Source: Trichomonas vaginalis G3 (taxonomy: Eukaryota; Parabasalia; Trichomonadida; Trichomonadidae). From it: a stretch of 64,000 bases of DNA. The translations under genes and the position numbers were made by a program. Each line of letters begins with the position of its first letter. The stretch's first letter is position 1. The stretch spans positions 17,090,165-17,154,164 of the forward strand of contig NC_067204.1 of the NCBI RefSeq assembly GCF_026262505.1, read 5' to 3'. Below the pieces are notes generated by a model. The model searched no databases. It was not told where the DNA came from and worked only from the letters and a program-made list of their open reading frames with translations. Shown here piece by piece: positions 1-11,538 of this stretch.

Positions 1-172
1 GGACCAATATATCTGTGAATATGTATGGCACATCACAGATAGATTAAACTATCAGCGAGGTTGCCAATGACGGAATTTTAATTTTGAAATCTGATCTTTC
101 AACAGAAAAACGACATAAGTATACAATGGATAATATTTATTCTTAAATTACAAACAAACAGAAAGATATGAC

Positions 173-2323
173 TTATATATCAGAATATGAGTCAGGTCCG
201 TGGACAAAATCGAGAGCTGCATTTAGCTTATCCATGAGCTTTGTTTCTTGTTTAACAGAAGGATCATCAAAGTTTTCATCGAGCCAATCATAGACTTTCT
301 TCAATTCGGCCGCTTTGCTTAGCTTATCAACAAACATTCCTGCGATGAAATCAGTGAGTTCTTCGTCAAAGTCGCAATTCAAACCTCTTTTTTCGATTTC
401 TCTTAATGCCATGCAAATGTTTGTCTCCAAATCACCGACAGCAGCGAACATGTTGACGAATGATGCTCTTCTGTCGATGCTTTCCTTCAATGCATCTCGG
501 TATGCGTCTCTAAGCAAGGACAGATCAGTTTGTAAGCGGATGAGGTTCTCATAGACTTCTTTGTGACCACTATCAGCTATTTTATTTGTTAATTCTCCGT
601 ATCTCTTCTTAAGTTTTGTAATTTCATTTGGATCTGAGTTTTCATTTCTCTTAAGTTTATGATATTTCATCTGTACTTCTTTTCTTTCATCAAGATAATC
701 CTGAATTTCATCAAATTCATTTCGATAAATAATTTCTGTTGTTAAAACTGGTTTTGGCACGTCAGCAATCTCATACGTCTTCATTTCATCAATCCTCTGC
801 ATCCATTTGTTAATTTCGACCTCGAGTCTTTTAGCTCTTGTTTCCATATTTTCTTCTTCAATCCGTTTTCGAACTCTCAATGCGTTGTTTTCGTTTTTAA
901 GCATTTCTTGATGCTTATTTACTATTTCTATCTTTTCATTTACATTGTTTATTTCTTGGAAAACACTTGAACAGCTGACATCAAGTAATTTACTGAGATC
1001 GAAGTCCTCTTGCTGCTGAATAAGTAAGTCTTTATCATCCAACAGCTTTGTTTGAACTGCTTGTTGCTCCTTGAGTGAATCTGTCAGCTGACGATTTGAA
1101 AATGAAACTGTTTGGCCTTCAATTCCGCCAGAAGCTGTTGATTTCATTTCTTTTATAATAGCAGATATGTCTCTGTTGTTTAAATCAACTTGGGATTCGT
1201 ATTGTTTGATATATCTCAAAGAATTACGGAGTATTTCATTATAAATGCTAGCATCAGCAGCAAAATACTTATGCTGATCTTCATCAAGCTTCTGTCGCTT
1301 AATAGCTTCACTCTTTTGTCTTTCAAGATCTTTAATTTTGTTTTGTAAGTCTTGTACTTCATTTTGAAGGGTCTGAAGCTCTTTGTTTGCTGTATTACGA
1401 TCATTAATAACGTCCATATCTGCCTTTTTCAGCTGGAATTTTGAATATGAAAGTCTTGTTGCAGCAATTTCAGCTTTAATTTGGTCGAGAATGGTATTAA
1501 GACGCTGCTCTTCGGCTAATGACTCATTTAATTCATCAGATAATCGTTTTCGTTCTTGTTCAATTTTATTTTCTTTTTGAACGTCAACATTTGGTTGATT
1601 CCAGGTTGAAGACGGTGAAGAAGATGATTCTTCCTCTTCTTCGATTTCTTTGTTAACTTCAGATGGAAATGTTTGATTGAAATAATTTGTATAGTCGTTA
1701 ATTTTTTGTAAAACTGCTTTTACGTTCTTTTCATTAATATCCATCTCTTCAGTAGCTTGTATCATTTTTGAAATGATTGCTCCGCACTGATCTTTAGTTT
1801 CAAAACGTTCAAAACTAGATTTAATTTGAATAAGCGTTGCTTGCAGTTGATAAAGCAAATCCTGAGTGTGTTCAATATCATCTTGGTATTTGTTGGCAAG
1901 AGAATCAAGTAGTGAATAGAAGTTTGTAACTGACGAATTTTGTTTGAGTTTTTCGAAGTCTTGTGAATTCATTAATTCGAAAAGCTGTCTCGCACATGAT
2001 TTTATGAAATGTTCCAAACGTTTTTGTGGCGGAATATTGAAATATTCTTGGATATTTTCCAAAAAATTATTCCACAGCATGTGAAATTGAAGGGAATCTT
2101 CATTATTAGGGTTCTTTGGGTCAATATTGTTACCTTCGTTTTCAATGTTACTGAACATTTCGTTGATCTGCTTTAAATCTTGCGGAGAGATAAATAACGA
2201 ATTCAACAAATTCGATATTTCATCCATTTTTTGCTTGTAGATCGATGCAACAGACTTTTTAGGTTTCGTTGTCTTTGCTTTTTTGTTATCTTTCGCTGAT
2301 GATGCCCTTAAGTTTTTATTCAT
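173..2323 (-). CDS. Large coiled-coil protein, function unknown
   Basis: A 716-residue intact reading frame in host-type AT-rich DNA. Residues 1-25 are basic (Lys/Ser/Ala). Residues 26-220 are mostly helical and Asn-rich. An acidic-serine stretch lies near 226-240 (EIEEEEESSSSP). Long coiled coil follows from about 250 to 350 and again about 450-520, rich in Glu/Lys/Gln with heptad-like Leu spacing. No signal peptide, membrane segment or enzyme motif is visible. The ATG at 2323 is preceded on the coding strand by TTTCACTG about 8 bases upstream, which resembles the trichomonad initiator TCAYTW and supports this start. It is divergent from the gene at 2599, with about 275 bp between the starts. 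A cytoskeletal or scaffold role is a guess from the coiled coil alone. Confidence 0.8.
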   Translation of the reverse strand: MNKNLRASSAKDNKKAKTTKPKKSVASIYKQKMDEISNLLNSLFISPQDLKQINEMFSNIENEGNNIDPKNPNNEDSLQFHMLWNNFLENIQEYFNIPPQKRLEHFIKSCARQLFELMNSQDFEKLKQNSSVTNFYSLLDSLANKYQDDIEHTQDLLYQLQATLIQIKSSFERFETKDQCGAIISKMIQATEEMDINEKNVKAVLQKINDYTNYFNQTFPSEVNKEIEEEEESSSSPSSTWNQPNVDVQKENKIEQERKRLSDELNESLAEEQRLNTILDQIKAEIAATRLSYSKFQLKKADMDVINDRNTANKELQTLQNEVQDLQNKIKDLERQKSEAIKRQKLDEDQHKYFAADASIYNEILRNSLRYIKQYESQVDLNNRDISAIIKEMKSTASGGIEGQTVSFSNRQLTDSLKEQQAVQTKLLDDKDLLIQQQEDFDLSKLLDVSCSSVFQEINNVNEKIEIVNKHQEMLKNENNALRVRKRIEEENMETRAKRLEVEINKWMQRIDEMKTYEIADVPKPVLTTEIIYRNEFDEIQDYLDERKEVQMKYHKLKRNENSDPNEITKLKKRYGELTNKIADSGHKEVYENLIRLQTDLSLLRDAYRDALKESIDRRASFVNMFAAVGDLETNICMALREIEKRGLNCDFDEELTDFIAGMFVDKLSKAAELKKVYDWLDENFDDPSVKQETKLMDKLNAALDFVHGPDSYSDI

Positions 2324-2598
2324 CAGTGAAATTTACAAAATCTTTTATTGTAAAGTTGTTGACTTTTTGTAAAGTTTACTTGTCAAAAAAATCTAAAACA
2401 TCAAGATTTATTGAATATTCAAAACAATCAAAATCTCTGAGTGATTAAAGTTTAGACAACCACTTGCATTTATTAGTTTGGTACTATCTCATTCTATGTT
2501 ATTTTAGAGTGTGATTGATTTCTGAGCATCCTATGATATAGAAATGGAACAAGTTCAAAAATCAAATTTATAAAATTATCAAAAAGTGACAAATTATT

Positions 2599-3804
2599 AT
2601 GCAAAAGAAAACAGAAGATGATTCAGATGCTGATTTAGATCTTTTACTAGAACAAGTCAGTCTTCCAAGTGAGAATGAGATCAAACCGGAAGAAAAAAAG
2701 TCTAAACCACCGAAATTAATGAAAAAAAGGAGTGCAAAGACTCCAATTCCAAAAATGAGTGCATTTGACGCATTTGATGATACAGATAGTGAAGTAATTG
2801 CTAATACAAAAGAGAATTCGCCTAAAAAATCAACAGAGAACAAAATCGAATCATCCGTTATCTCTTATTTGGATTCATCTCTTAAAGATCTTTCAAATTC
2901 AGTAATCGATGAGTTTAATTATTTAATAGAAAACGCACTTTCGCTTGAATCTTTTACAAATAAGTTTATGGTTGATTTTAATAACCAAGTTAAGACAATC
3001 ATTCAAGAAGAATTCCAAACTCAAATCATACCAGATATAGTCATTCAAAATACAATCAACTCACAAATAAATGATCAGTTTGAATACTTATCAAGATTAA
3101 TTCGTTCGAGAGAGAAAACAATTGAGAATCCTCCACCATTTTATGCAAGCGACATTGATGATTCAAATGATCGTATTAATGATAATATGATAACTGCGAT
3201 AGATCAGCTTACTTTAGCCACTTCTCCAATATTAAACACATCTATTCAGCAAGAAAGCAATCTTAATGATCAATTACGAAAACTACAGATGCATGAAGTA
3301 TATCTTACAGAGTATGGTCATCAAATCGATGCTCAAAATGATGAAATTGATAAAAAAGTTCGACAGCTTGAAGAAAAGCAATCAATATATAGACAACAAC
3401 AGATGCGAGATTTAGATAATGACATTGCCTTCTATGGACAGAATAAAAGCTCGAATTTGCGAGAATTGATAAATACATTGCAATCTAGTAACGATTTGAA
3501 ATTAGAAAACTCATTTAAAGATATAGTAAATGATATTTCCAAAGGATCTCAGGATATTTCAATGACAGTCGATCAAACTATTTACAGAACGGAAAGCCTG
3601 TGCAGAACTGTTTCGAAATATCGTAAAATGCAATGGGACCAGCTCCAAATTGCTGATGAAGCAACCAGAGAAGCGGATACTTCCCAGTTGACTGGTTCCA
3701 TGATTGGATCTGAAATAACTGAGCAAAGCAATATTGTTTCGAAGGTGAGAGCAAAGCTTCGTAGTATTCAAATGAATAGAGCTGAAGACCAATTTGAAGT
3801 CTAA
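2599..3804 (+). CDS. Coiled-coil protein with acidic N-terminus, unknown function
   Basis: A 401-residue intact frame. The N-terminus is strongly acidic (DDSDADLDLLLEQ, residues 6-18), followed by a Lys/Pro-rich stretch to about residue 50, a Ser/Asp-rich linker, and helical sequence. A clear coiled coil runs from about residue 215 to 310 (DQLRKLQMHEVYL, VRQLEEKQSIYRQQQ). The tail is polar. No catalytic motif or membrane segment is seen. It shares its upstream region with the divergent coiled-coil gene ending at 173, which may mean co-expression. I do not recognise the family. A cytoskeletal or ciliary role would fit the composition but is not shown. Confidence 0.75.
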   Translation: MQKKTEDDSDADLDLLLEQVSLPSENEIKPEEKKSKPPKLMKKRSAKTPIPKMSAFDAFDDTDSEVIANTKENSPKKSTENKIESSVISYLDSSLKDLSNSVIDEFNYLIENALSLESFTNKFMVDFNNQVKTIIQEEFQTQIIPDIVIQNTINSQINDQFEYLSRLIRSREKTIENPPPFYASDIDDSNDRINDNMITAIDQLTLATSPILNTSIQQESNLNDQLRKLQMHEVYLTEYGHQIDAQNDEIDKKVRQLEEKQSIYRQQQMRDLDNDIAFYGQNKSSNLRELINTLQSSNDLKLENSFKDIVNDISKGSQDISMTVDQTIYRTESLCRTVSKYRKMQWDQLQIADEATREADTSQLTGSMIGSEITEQSNIVSKVRAKLRSIQMNRAEDQFEV

Positions 3805-4076
3805 TGAATAAAAAAAATTATTTTTGTTTGTGTTTCTATCATATAAAAATCAGTATTTTTAATTCCTCTGATAATCTAATATGCATGTATAAAAAGAATT
3901 AAGAGAATCTCAAAAAATTGTTGACAATTTTTGGTAAAAGAAACAAAAACAGACGAGAAGAATTTGATGATTCACAGACTTAATCAAATATTATCGTAAA
4001 TAAGAAGAAAAATATCGATATTCGTTTTCAATATTTTAATGAAAGCTTTATAAGAGTAACATAACAATAGTCCAAG

Positions 4077-4622
4077 TCAACAACATTTCTTCTTTGATTC
4101 TCGAGGAATGAGATTTGGATCTTCAGGAGTTCTTTGTATATCTCTTGAAAATGCAAGATATTCAAATAATTCTTTAACGTTTGAGCCTGTAACAGCTGAA
4201 GTAAGAAAAGATTTTCGAGGATCTATTCTTATTATTATTTGTTCAATTTGTTCTTGAGGAACTTGAGGTTCTAAATCTGATTTATTTCCAACGATAATAA
4301 TAGGTATTTCTCCGGATAGTTCGTGTATTTTGTAAACCCATTTTTCGACGTTTTGGAGAGATTCAAGTGATGTTAAATCATAAACAACAATAAATATATC
4401 TTTATCTCTGAAGTACAATGGCATTAGGGCCGAGTACTTTTCTTGTCCTGCCGTATCAAATAGCTTAAGTTGAACATCAATTCCATCACCATTTAAAACA
4501 ACTTCATTATAATCAGCGCCAACTGTTGGTGTAACGGGTGTCTCTTTGTTCAGGTAATAGTGAATGATAGATGTTTTTCCGACGTTAGTATCTCCTACAA
4601 AATTTACTTTCAATGACTCCAT
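4077..4622 (-). CDS. Rab-family small GTPase
   Basis: A 181-residue Ras-superfamily GTPase of Rab type that should cycle between GDP and GTP on membranes and direct vesicle traffic. Seen directly: P-loop GDTNVGKTS near residue 9, switch I with TPTVGADYNE, G3 DTAGQEKY, G4 GNKSDL, a G5-like TSAVTG, and a C-terminal KKKCC for double geranylgeranylation. Length fits Rabs. I chose the ATG at 4622 because MESLKVNFVGD is a normal Rab beginning. The open frame continues 18 codons upstream to about 4676, but that extension contains no ATG, only a GTG, so it is either leader sequence or would need an upstream exon. No flanking gene suggests a specific pathway, and I cannot assign a Rab subfamily. Confidence 0.9.
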   Translation of the reverse strand: MESLKVNFVGDTNVGKTSIIHYYLNKETPVTPTVGADYNEVVLNGDGIDVQLKLFDTAGQEKYSALMPLYFRDKDIFIVVYDLTSLESLQNVEKWVYKIHELSGEIPIIIVGNKSDLEPQVPQEQIEQIIIRIDPRKSFLTSAVTGSNVKELFEYLAFSRDIQRTPEDPNLIPRESKKKCC

Positions 4623-4676
4623 TGGCACTTTTTTTATTTTTCCACCAGCAACTTCTTTTGCTAAACTGTCTAACAC

Positions 4677-5376
4677 ATACTATCAAATAACTCCAACTGA
4701 TATTAGCTAAGACACTAAAATTAAATCATGTGATGATGATTCATTTATGAATCAGATTTGAAAGTTTAAAGTAACACTGTTTAATATATTGATTTTACTT
4801 AAGAATGACCAAAAATCATGTTGTGTTAATATTCTTTGCCTTTAAATGATTTTTTTCCAAAATTATTAATGTTATGTTCATAAAAAGACTTTAACTTTAT
4901 ATAATGTAATAGTGTATTGTAGCCAAGCATTAGCTACTTGTTAACCTATTCGTTTATTATATTAATTTATTCAGAATCAGATTTTCTTTCTAACATCGAA
5001 TTCAAGTCAAATATATCATCTTAGATCACAACAAATTTTTTGAATCTTAACACCGAATGATTTTCAGCTTGGTGTAGTGAAAATATATAATATTTTGTAA
5101 TTTCACCAAATCATAAGACGATGATTAATTTTAAATGATTATCACTGGTTTTTATATTTACCTCGCTTGGAGAATTAGGTATATGGATGTGCGAAATAAA
5201 ACAAGAAAGCCTTATCCATAATTTTTCCAATTTGAGAAATGTCATTCAATTATTGATGTCAATTTTTGTCGATCAAACTTATAGATTAAAAATGATTTAA
5301 ATGATGTAAATGTATTAATTTTAAATGATTTTATTTTCAATAGAAAAATAAAAATAAATTGAATACATCCATTTTA
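4677..5376. other. Intergenic AT-rich region
   Basis: About 700 bases, strongly AT-rich, between the start of the Rab gene and a small gene or relic on the other strand. It must hold the Rab promoter. I see no clear initiator motif, RNA gene or repeat in it. Confidence 0.5.
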
Positions 5377-5775
5377 ATGAGTGAACAGCACATTTATACA
5401 GTTATTAGAAGGGATCCTCCTAAAAAGAGAATCACTCCTAGACATGAAGTAGAGCATACTAAAGAATTGTAAAGAATTGAAAAATGCAAGACTATGTTTT
5501 CTACAATAAAAAAATTTATAGACAATTCCAGTTACCAAAAGAAAAAAGATGCACTAGTTTTGGCATCAGAACTAGCTAAAATTATAAATGTTAAAATTGA
5601 TAGAGCAGCAACACGTTCAAAAGATGGTTTAGTATGTTGGTTTTGTGAAAATTGGACTCAAATCCAACCGTATTTATACTTAGTTGACCACTTCAATTCA
5701 GTGTGTAATGAAATTTCAAAATATCCTGGAATTTCAAGCCAAATTGAAGTTTCTCAACCAAATGAAATACCATAG
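5377..5775 (+). pseudogene. Small host gene with an in-frame stop, or two short ORFs
   Basis: An ATG at 5377 opens a 31-codon frame ending in TAA at 5470-5472. The same frame resumes and contains an ATG at 5494, then runs 93 codons to 5775 (start MFSTIKKFIDNSSYQ). Both parts being in one frame suggests a single former gene of about 132 residues interrupted by one stop. Alternatively only the 93-residue downstream protein is made. The downstream part has a compact look, with NVKIDRAATRSKDGLVCWFCENW and no membrane segment. I do not recognise the family. The upstream part is basic (RRDPPKKRITPRHE). Confidence 0.45.
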
Positions 5776-6715
5776 AATTCACAAAAATGCGCAAAAGCAA
5801 AATTGCATAAAGGTGAAATTGCACCAACGAGATTTCATTAAGATACCTTAGTTATATTTGAAGATATTTTTCCGTTTTATTTTTCAATTATACTATTTTG
5901 TTAGATATAAATGTTATATGTATTTTACTGTCAAAATAATGAATCTAGATTATTAATTTTTTAATCAAAATAATCGAAATCAATATCAATAATTGATTAA
6001 AAGTTATATGGCAGAAGTTGAATATCATCATATATATATTGTATATATGGTAGCGTGTACTCTTTTCGGTTTTTTAGTTTACATGTCAAATCATGCCAGA
6101 CATTTAAAATCACATTTTTTCATGAAATTGTTAATCTATATTAGTTAGTGATTACTTTTTATAAAGGGGGCAGGGCGCCCTCAATTTTTCGAGGTTTCGT
6201 ATTTCATATTTCAATAAGGATAATCATAAATTTAATATTGCACCTACGATTTTCATGATTAAGATAAGCTGGATAATGATGTTTAACTGATGAATGATCA
6301 AAATTAAAAATCGAAATTTAATTACAATGTAATTATATTTATCAATATTCTAGAAACAGTACGATATTCATCATGTACAGTCAATTCTTTCGTTAATTTA
6401 CCTGATAAATATTCCAAGACGCAATAATTGATTTCGAAATTGGAATCTGAATGGTTGTGTGCATTATAACTAATACATTGGCCTGATTCATTCAAAAATA
6501 ACAATATCTTTCATTGCCATTTTTGTTTCCTTGGTTGGAAAATCTATGATAAATGCAAAAAATAATTATGATGATTGAATAGTTTACATAATATTTCCAA
6601 CTTTCGTGAAATGGTAGATTTTAAATAGGTATACAAAACTTAAACATGCTATCGTAAAATAATTGAATTTGATAACAGATCTCATTGAAATATATAAATA
6701 AAAAAAATTCTTTAC
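5776..6715. other. Intergenic region with a GC-rich palindrome
   Basis: Very AT-rich DNA of about 940 bases. A short open frame at 6322-6504 on the minus strand has no ATG and is probably chance or a relic. At 6166-6181 a GC-rich patch stands out, with the perfect palindrome AGGGCGCCCT at 6172-6181. TCATT at 6682-6686, about 30 bases before the next ATG, could be an initiator for the following gene. Confidence 0.5.
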
Positions 6716-7168
6716 ATGATTCATGTCAGACATGTTAATACAGCAAGATCAAGCGTTGCTGAACCTAGTAAAAAGCCAACAACAAGCAATCCTAGAAAGG
6801 CCATGCCCCAGAGATATCAAAGAAGTCATCCATTAGATGATTATAACGAACACCTACGAATCTCTTTTCAGAAAAGGAGTGACATTCAAACCAATGACAT
6901 GCAATCGTTTATCGATAAAAATTTCCTTGAAACTGTTCGTCTTATGAAAAGAGAGGAAAGACAACGATCAACCGTACACAAAAAGCTCAACCCAAAGTTT
7001 AAGGATGAAAAGATAGTGGAAAAAGTAGCAGGGCGGAAGAGAATTAATGAATTATTAAGAGATAATTCTAAAAATTTATCAGGTTTGATGCCAATGCCTG
7101 CAAGAAGACAATTAGAACCAGAAAAATGTAGATCACCTCGTAGGACTCCAATTTATTACTGGGGATGA
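6716..7168 (+). CDS. Small basic protein, unknown function
   Basis: A 150-residue intact frame, rich in Arg and Lys. It has a Pro/Ser/Arg stretch at residues 12-40, a charged helical middle (LMKREERQRS, KRINELLRDN) and a C-terminus rich in Arg and Pro ending PIYYWG. No membrane segment or signal peptide. The composition recalls small cytoskeleton-associated or nucleic-acid-binding proteins, but no motif decides this. The ATG at 6716 is the first in frame. A TCATT motif lies about 30 bases upstream. Another ATG at 6724 is in a different frame that soon stops. Confidence 0.6.
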   Translation: MIHVRHVNTARSSVAEPSKKPTTSNPRKAMPQRYQRSHPLDDYNEHLRISFQKRSDIQTNDMQSFIDKNFLETVRLMKREERQRSTVHKKLNPKFKDEKIVEKVAGRKRINELLRDNSKNLSGLMPMPARRQLEPEKCRSPRRTPIYYWG

Positions 7169-10100
7169 TTTTTATATTTTATTTGTATATTTATCGATTT
7201 TTATTGTTTATGTTATGTAAATCTTGTTATGTATCTGTTTTGTGATTAAAAGCCATGTAATTAATAATTAATACGCTGATTCAAAAGGTAACTAAACTCC
7301 TTTCGCCGATCCGATTTGCCCCATATTTAAAATATAGCTTGCATATGTAGAAGAAAAGCTAATTTTGAAGTACGCCCGAAATCCACCAACAGGATTTCGA
7401 GCTACTAAAAAGGTACTTTTAAATGTGATTTTTTTTACAAAAAATTAAATTTATTTTAAGATCAGACTAAAAACTAATTTTATGGAAAATCTATATCGAC
7501 AAATTTATTACTTATTGGGTATATAGATTTTTTGATTATGGCGATTATGTCTGATATGCTTCCAATAAGCCAAAACAGTGTTTTGGGAGTGATTAAATAC
7601 AAAAAAATCTGGCGATGCTTTACGTGGCAAATGGTCGAATGATTATTACCCCTTACTATTGGGTACTGGGGACGCTAGTTCGAAACTGATGCACTATATT
7701 TTTTACAAAATGCGTTTATTAGGACAGGGTAAAGAAAGGTTGCCAATATAATATATTTAAATAAATACAACTAATCTAGCATAAAAAACTATTGAATATT
7801 TGAATTCAATAAAAATTTATATAAAATACATGTAAAGCATAAATTACTATATAAATCAAGCTGTATTTTTTTTAAACACCGATTGTTTCATATAATATAT
7901 ATTCAACTCAAGTTTCTAATTAAGGATTTCATATAAAATTTAGCATATGATCAGCAACAATTAAAATTAGTATTACAATTAATAAATTTAGTATAAAAAC
8001 ATATAGATTTAGTATAGATTTTATAGCTGTAATAAAAGAACTATTATAAAAGAGTAATTTACTGAAATGCACCTTATATTTATAAACAAAACTTATAACG
8101 TGTTAGTTACATATAGAGTTGAAATTCATAGATAGCATAGAGAAGTTGGGATCTTGGCTTAATGGTCATAATATAACCAAATTAATTCAAAATTTGAAAT
8201 TTTAATATTACTGTAACTATAATATATGGATATGTTTTATGAGATCATAATAAATGACATGTTAATGTAAAATTTAGAATAAAAAATTATATTTTTTTAA
8301 AAAAACATTGTTCATGAGTGTTAATTGGAGAAGTAGTAAATTAGTTCAGTTTGCAAGTGATGATGGTTAATCTAACTATAATTACAATCAATTTTTAAAA
8401 TCTTTGATTTATTTTGGTGATAATTAAGAGTGCAGTTGTTCTATTTATAAACTATTTACTATAGACGGCACTGGTGATAATAAAAATCAAGCAAAAGCGC
8501 ATCTGCTGTTGCTCGACTGCATAAAAATTGTAGTTAAAATTTGAATACTTTACATAACTCATTTGTAAGGTAAATTAATATTATTAATTTATATTAAGAA
8601 CAAATAAATATGAAATGTATTTTTTTCCAAAAAAAATTAAGAAAAATGCCATTTTTATCATTGTTGTTAATGCCCCCTAATTCTTGAATGATTTTCGGGA
8701 AAAATAAATACGAAAAGAGAAATCATAGCTGCCAGACAACCATTATATGAAATTCATTCAGTTTACAAAGTTTAATTTCTTTCCACAATAGTACATAATA
8801 TAGTAGTATATTCGGAAATATGCATGCTCGATATCTCCAATTCACATCTCATGCATCTTATCGGAGATTAAGTAACTTTATCTTGAAACTAGAAAAGTAA
8901 TTAGCAAGTAGAATATATAAAAATATAATGTTGTTTTATATTGATAAAACCATAAGAATGGCTATTCTAGAATGAAATTTTAGTACCTATATTCAGTGAA
9001 AGGTTTATTTGTAGTTGAACTTTCAAATGAAAACTCAAGGATCCAAGAATTGAATTGCATTAACAAACCAATAATGAAATATGATATATACATATATATT
9101 TTACCCATAAAAATAGAATTAAATCGATATTTAACTCAAATTGTCAAAATATCAACAAAATAATTTAAAAATAGATATATATAAGAGAAATATGTGATTT
9201 TGGTGTTTAAAAAAGAAAAATATTGCCCAAACAAGTGTTCTAGCTAAAAAGGAAAAATGCATTATTTCATATTTCAATATCAATGTTAAATATTAAAATA
9301 ATCTGCCATTATTCAGACAGTTAAAAAATAAATACACTATAAGTTTAAGCTTTAGCTGTAAAATAAACAGTAATATTAAATAAACATTATATTATATAGT
9401 CGGAGCGATTCTATATATGTACTCTTATGCCAACTAGTTACAACCTAGTAAAATACATGGAAATATTGTAATATCCTAGCATTGCTATCGAGAAATCAAA
9501 AAATATAAGCAAAAGTCATCTTATATTTAAAGATTTTTCAAGAGCTTTGTTTGGAAATTAGTTCATTGGAAGAAGTATATAGATATGAAAACCCAAAGTA
9601 TTAAGTTCGATAATATATAGTTTTTTTTTATTTTAAAATTGAATGCATACAACATTGCTCCTCTGGAGTGAATTAATTAGTTCCAACTTTTTCAAGATTC
9701 TACAGTGTAATATGCTCCTTGGAATGTCTCTTGCATGAATGTTTTTGTTTACCATCTAAAGAATTAAGATTTGAGATACAATAATCTTTGGAAAAGTAGA
9801 GGATACAACAATAAAGTATGTTCTTTCGATACATGATATCATTTTGTTACAAAAATATTCTTACTTACTCATGATTCAAAAAAAAAGGTTGCAGACATAC
9901 TAAAATGTTATTTATGTGGCTTGTATTTACTAGCATATGTAATTTGGTGCTAACGTATACCATCAATTTCATTATAACACAGACATATATATTACTATTA
10001 GAATTTTATTTTAATTCAATGATAAAATCAAACATTCCTTTTTGAAAATCGTTCTATCTTGTTATTATCTTTGAATGCTGCATCAAGAACTAACAATTTA

Positions 10101-11334
10101 CAATTTTTATTCAAATTATAATATAAAATTATAGCATATTGGTTTTCAAAGTATGTTTGCTAAAAGTAATTGCGCTTATCGTTTACCCCCGCATTAACAC
10201 ATATAAATTTGTATTAAAAAATGATATCAAATCAAAAATATGGCTTCCTTGCTAAGAAAAGCGTCAAATTTATTATGTTTCTCCTTAGCCGAAAGTGTAT
10301 AAATTGGCAGTTAGATTTATAGTATCCTAACTGTTTTTTGTAAAGTTCGTCATATCTTTAATGGTACTATTTCAGCGTGTACAATGAATACAAAAATTCT
10401 AAGAGTGCCACATAAAATAGTACTTTAGACTTGAGTTAATGCTACCAAGCAAATGTTAAAAAGATGACTTTAGTGTTTTGATAATCAAAGATTAAAATCA
10501 TTATTGTCTAAATCAATAATCATAACGACAGAAGTTAATGTTTTTTCATCAGTGCTTTAAATCCACTTTTAAAAGTATACCTCAAAAATCAAAATATCAA
10601 AAAAAAATCTAGTTTTTATGAATCTAAAGCTTTCTATAGTTCACATGCAAAAACCTTTAGTTTTATACTTTTTTAATGGTTTTCATGAGACAAAAAGTTA
10701 TGATTTAATAATTATTTTTAATTTTCCGCTGTTATCAACATAGATGACAACTTCATACACTTAGTTATCTAATATCTTGACTATTACACTCCTTAACCCC
10801 CAACATTCAAACAAAAACCTTTACGGATGCCTAATATGAAATTTTCTTTTTTAAAAGACATTTCTATCAATAAATTATTTCTGGTAGTTAGACAAAGACC
10901 ATTTTCTAAGTTGTTCAGAACTGTTTTCGTGCAAATTATCTATGAATGGGCTTAACAAGTTTAATCTGAAAGTTATTTCCAAAACAGAAATGCATATACA
11001 ATCAAAAGAATATATATTTATGCCAATAATTGATGCTGATGTGGTTTTGCAATTTTACAGTTATTCACATATCATTATGCATTAAATTTTCATATTTGCT
11101 TATTTTTCTATCTTTTATCTTATGTATGATGAATTTCATAACTATTGGATATGATTTCATCATTCATATTGCATATTTCCATTTTGAAATTTTAGGAATC
11201 TTCAATTTTGGATGGATGTTTATAAAGTAGCTGTTGTAAATGGAATTTAAATTAGTAGTGACAACATTTGGTCATAACAAAATTGTATCTTGTCGATTAC
11301 AAAAAATTAATTTCAAAATAATTTCTACAAGTGA

Positions 11335-11337
<3 letters not shown>
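7169..11337. other. Long AT-rich gene-poor region
   Basis: About 4.2 kb without a supportable gene. The only ORF over 60 codons (11,030-11,230, plus strand) is Phe/Ile/Leu-rich as expected of random AT-rich DNA. No tRNA-like, rRNA-like or repeat structure was found. A patch at about 7,285-7,420 and another at 7,600-7,690 are somewhat richer in GC, with no recognisable content. The composite Polinton begins directly after this region. Confidence 0.55.

Positions 11338-11366
<29 letters not shown>
11338..11366. repeat. A-tract at left element end (29 A)
   Basis: An uninterrupted run of A directly outside the first unique base of the left terminal repeat. It is matched by a T-tract at the right end, so the homopolymer belongs to the element terminus or its target. 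Confidence 0.85.
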
Positions 11367-11368
<2 letters not shown>

Positions 11369-11490
11369 TATTGGGGCTTCCAGGCACTTCGTGCCTTCTA
11401 GCCCTGATGATGTTTAGTATAAATGAAGTTCTTATATATGGGTCTTCCAGGAGCTTTTCACAAAATATATATATGTTTTCATGTTTCGTC
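11367..11490 (+). repeat. Left terminal inverted repeat
   Basis: Nearly identical to the complement of 63,221-63,342. It contains a small hairpin, AGGCAC-TTC-GTGCCT, close to the tip, and two CTTCCAGG copies. The repeat continues inward as the 19.4 kb arm. Confidence 0.9.
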
Positions 11491-11538
11491 ACTTTTCTGT
11501 CACTTTTCAGGAAAAAACATTTTTATTATTATATATAA

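Noticed and set aside
4623-4720. Short intron upstream of the Rab gene (GTATGT seen)
   Set aside because: The following sequence lacks the trichomonad branch/3' splice motif ACTAAC..AG at a workable distance.
6322-6504. 60-codon ORF on the minus strand
   Set aside because: No ATG, immediate upstream stop, and no recognisable content.
7655-7705. tRNA-like TTCGAAA segment
   Set aside because: No matching stem for a T arm and no acceptor or anticodon arms nearby.
11030-11230. 66-codon hydrophobic ORF
   Set aside because: Phe/Ile/Met-rich composition is what random AT-rich DNA gives; no start motif and no conserved feature.
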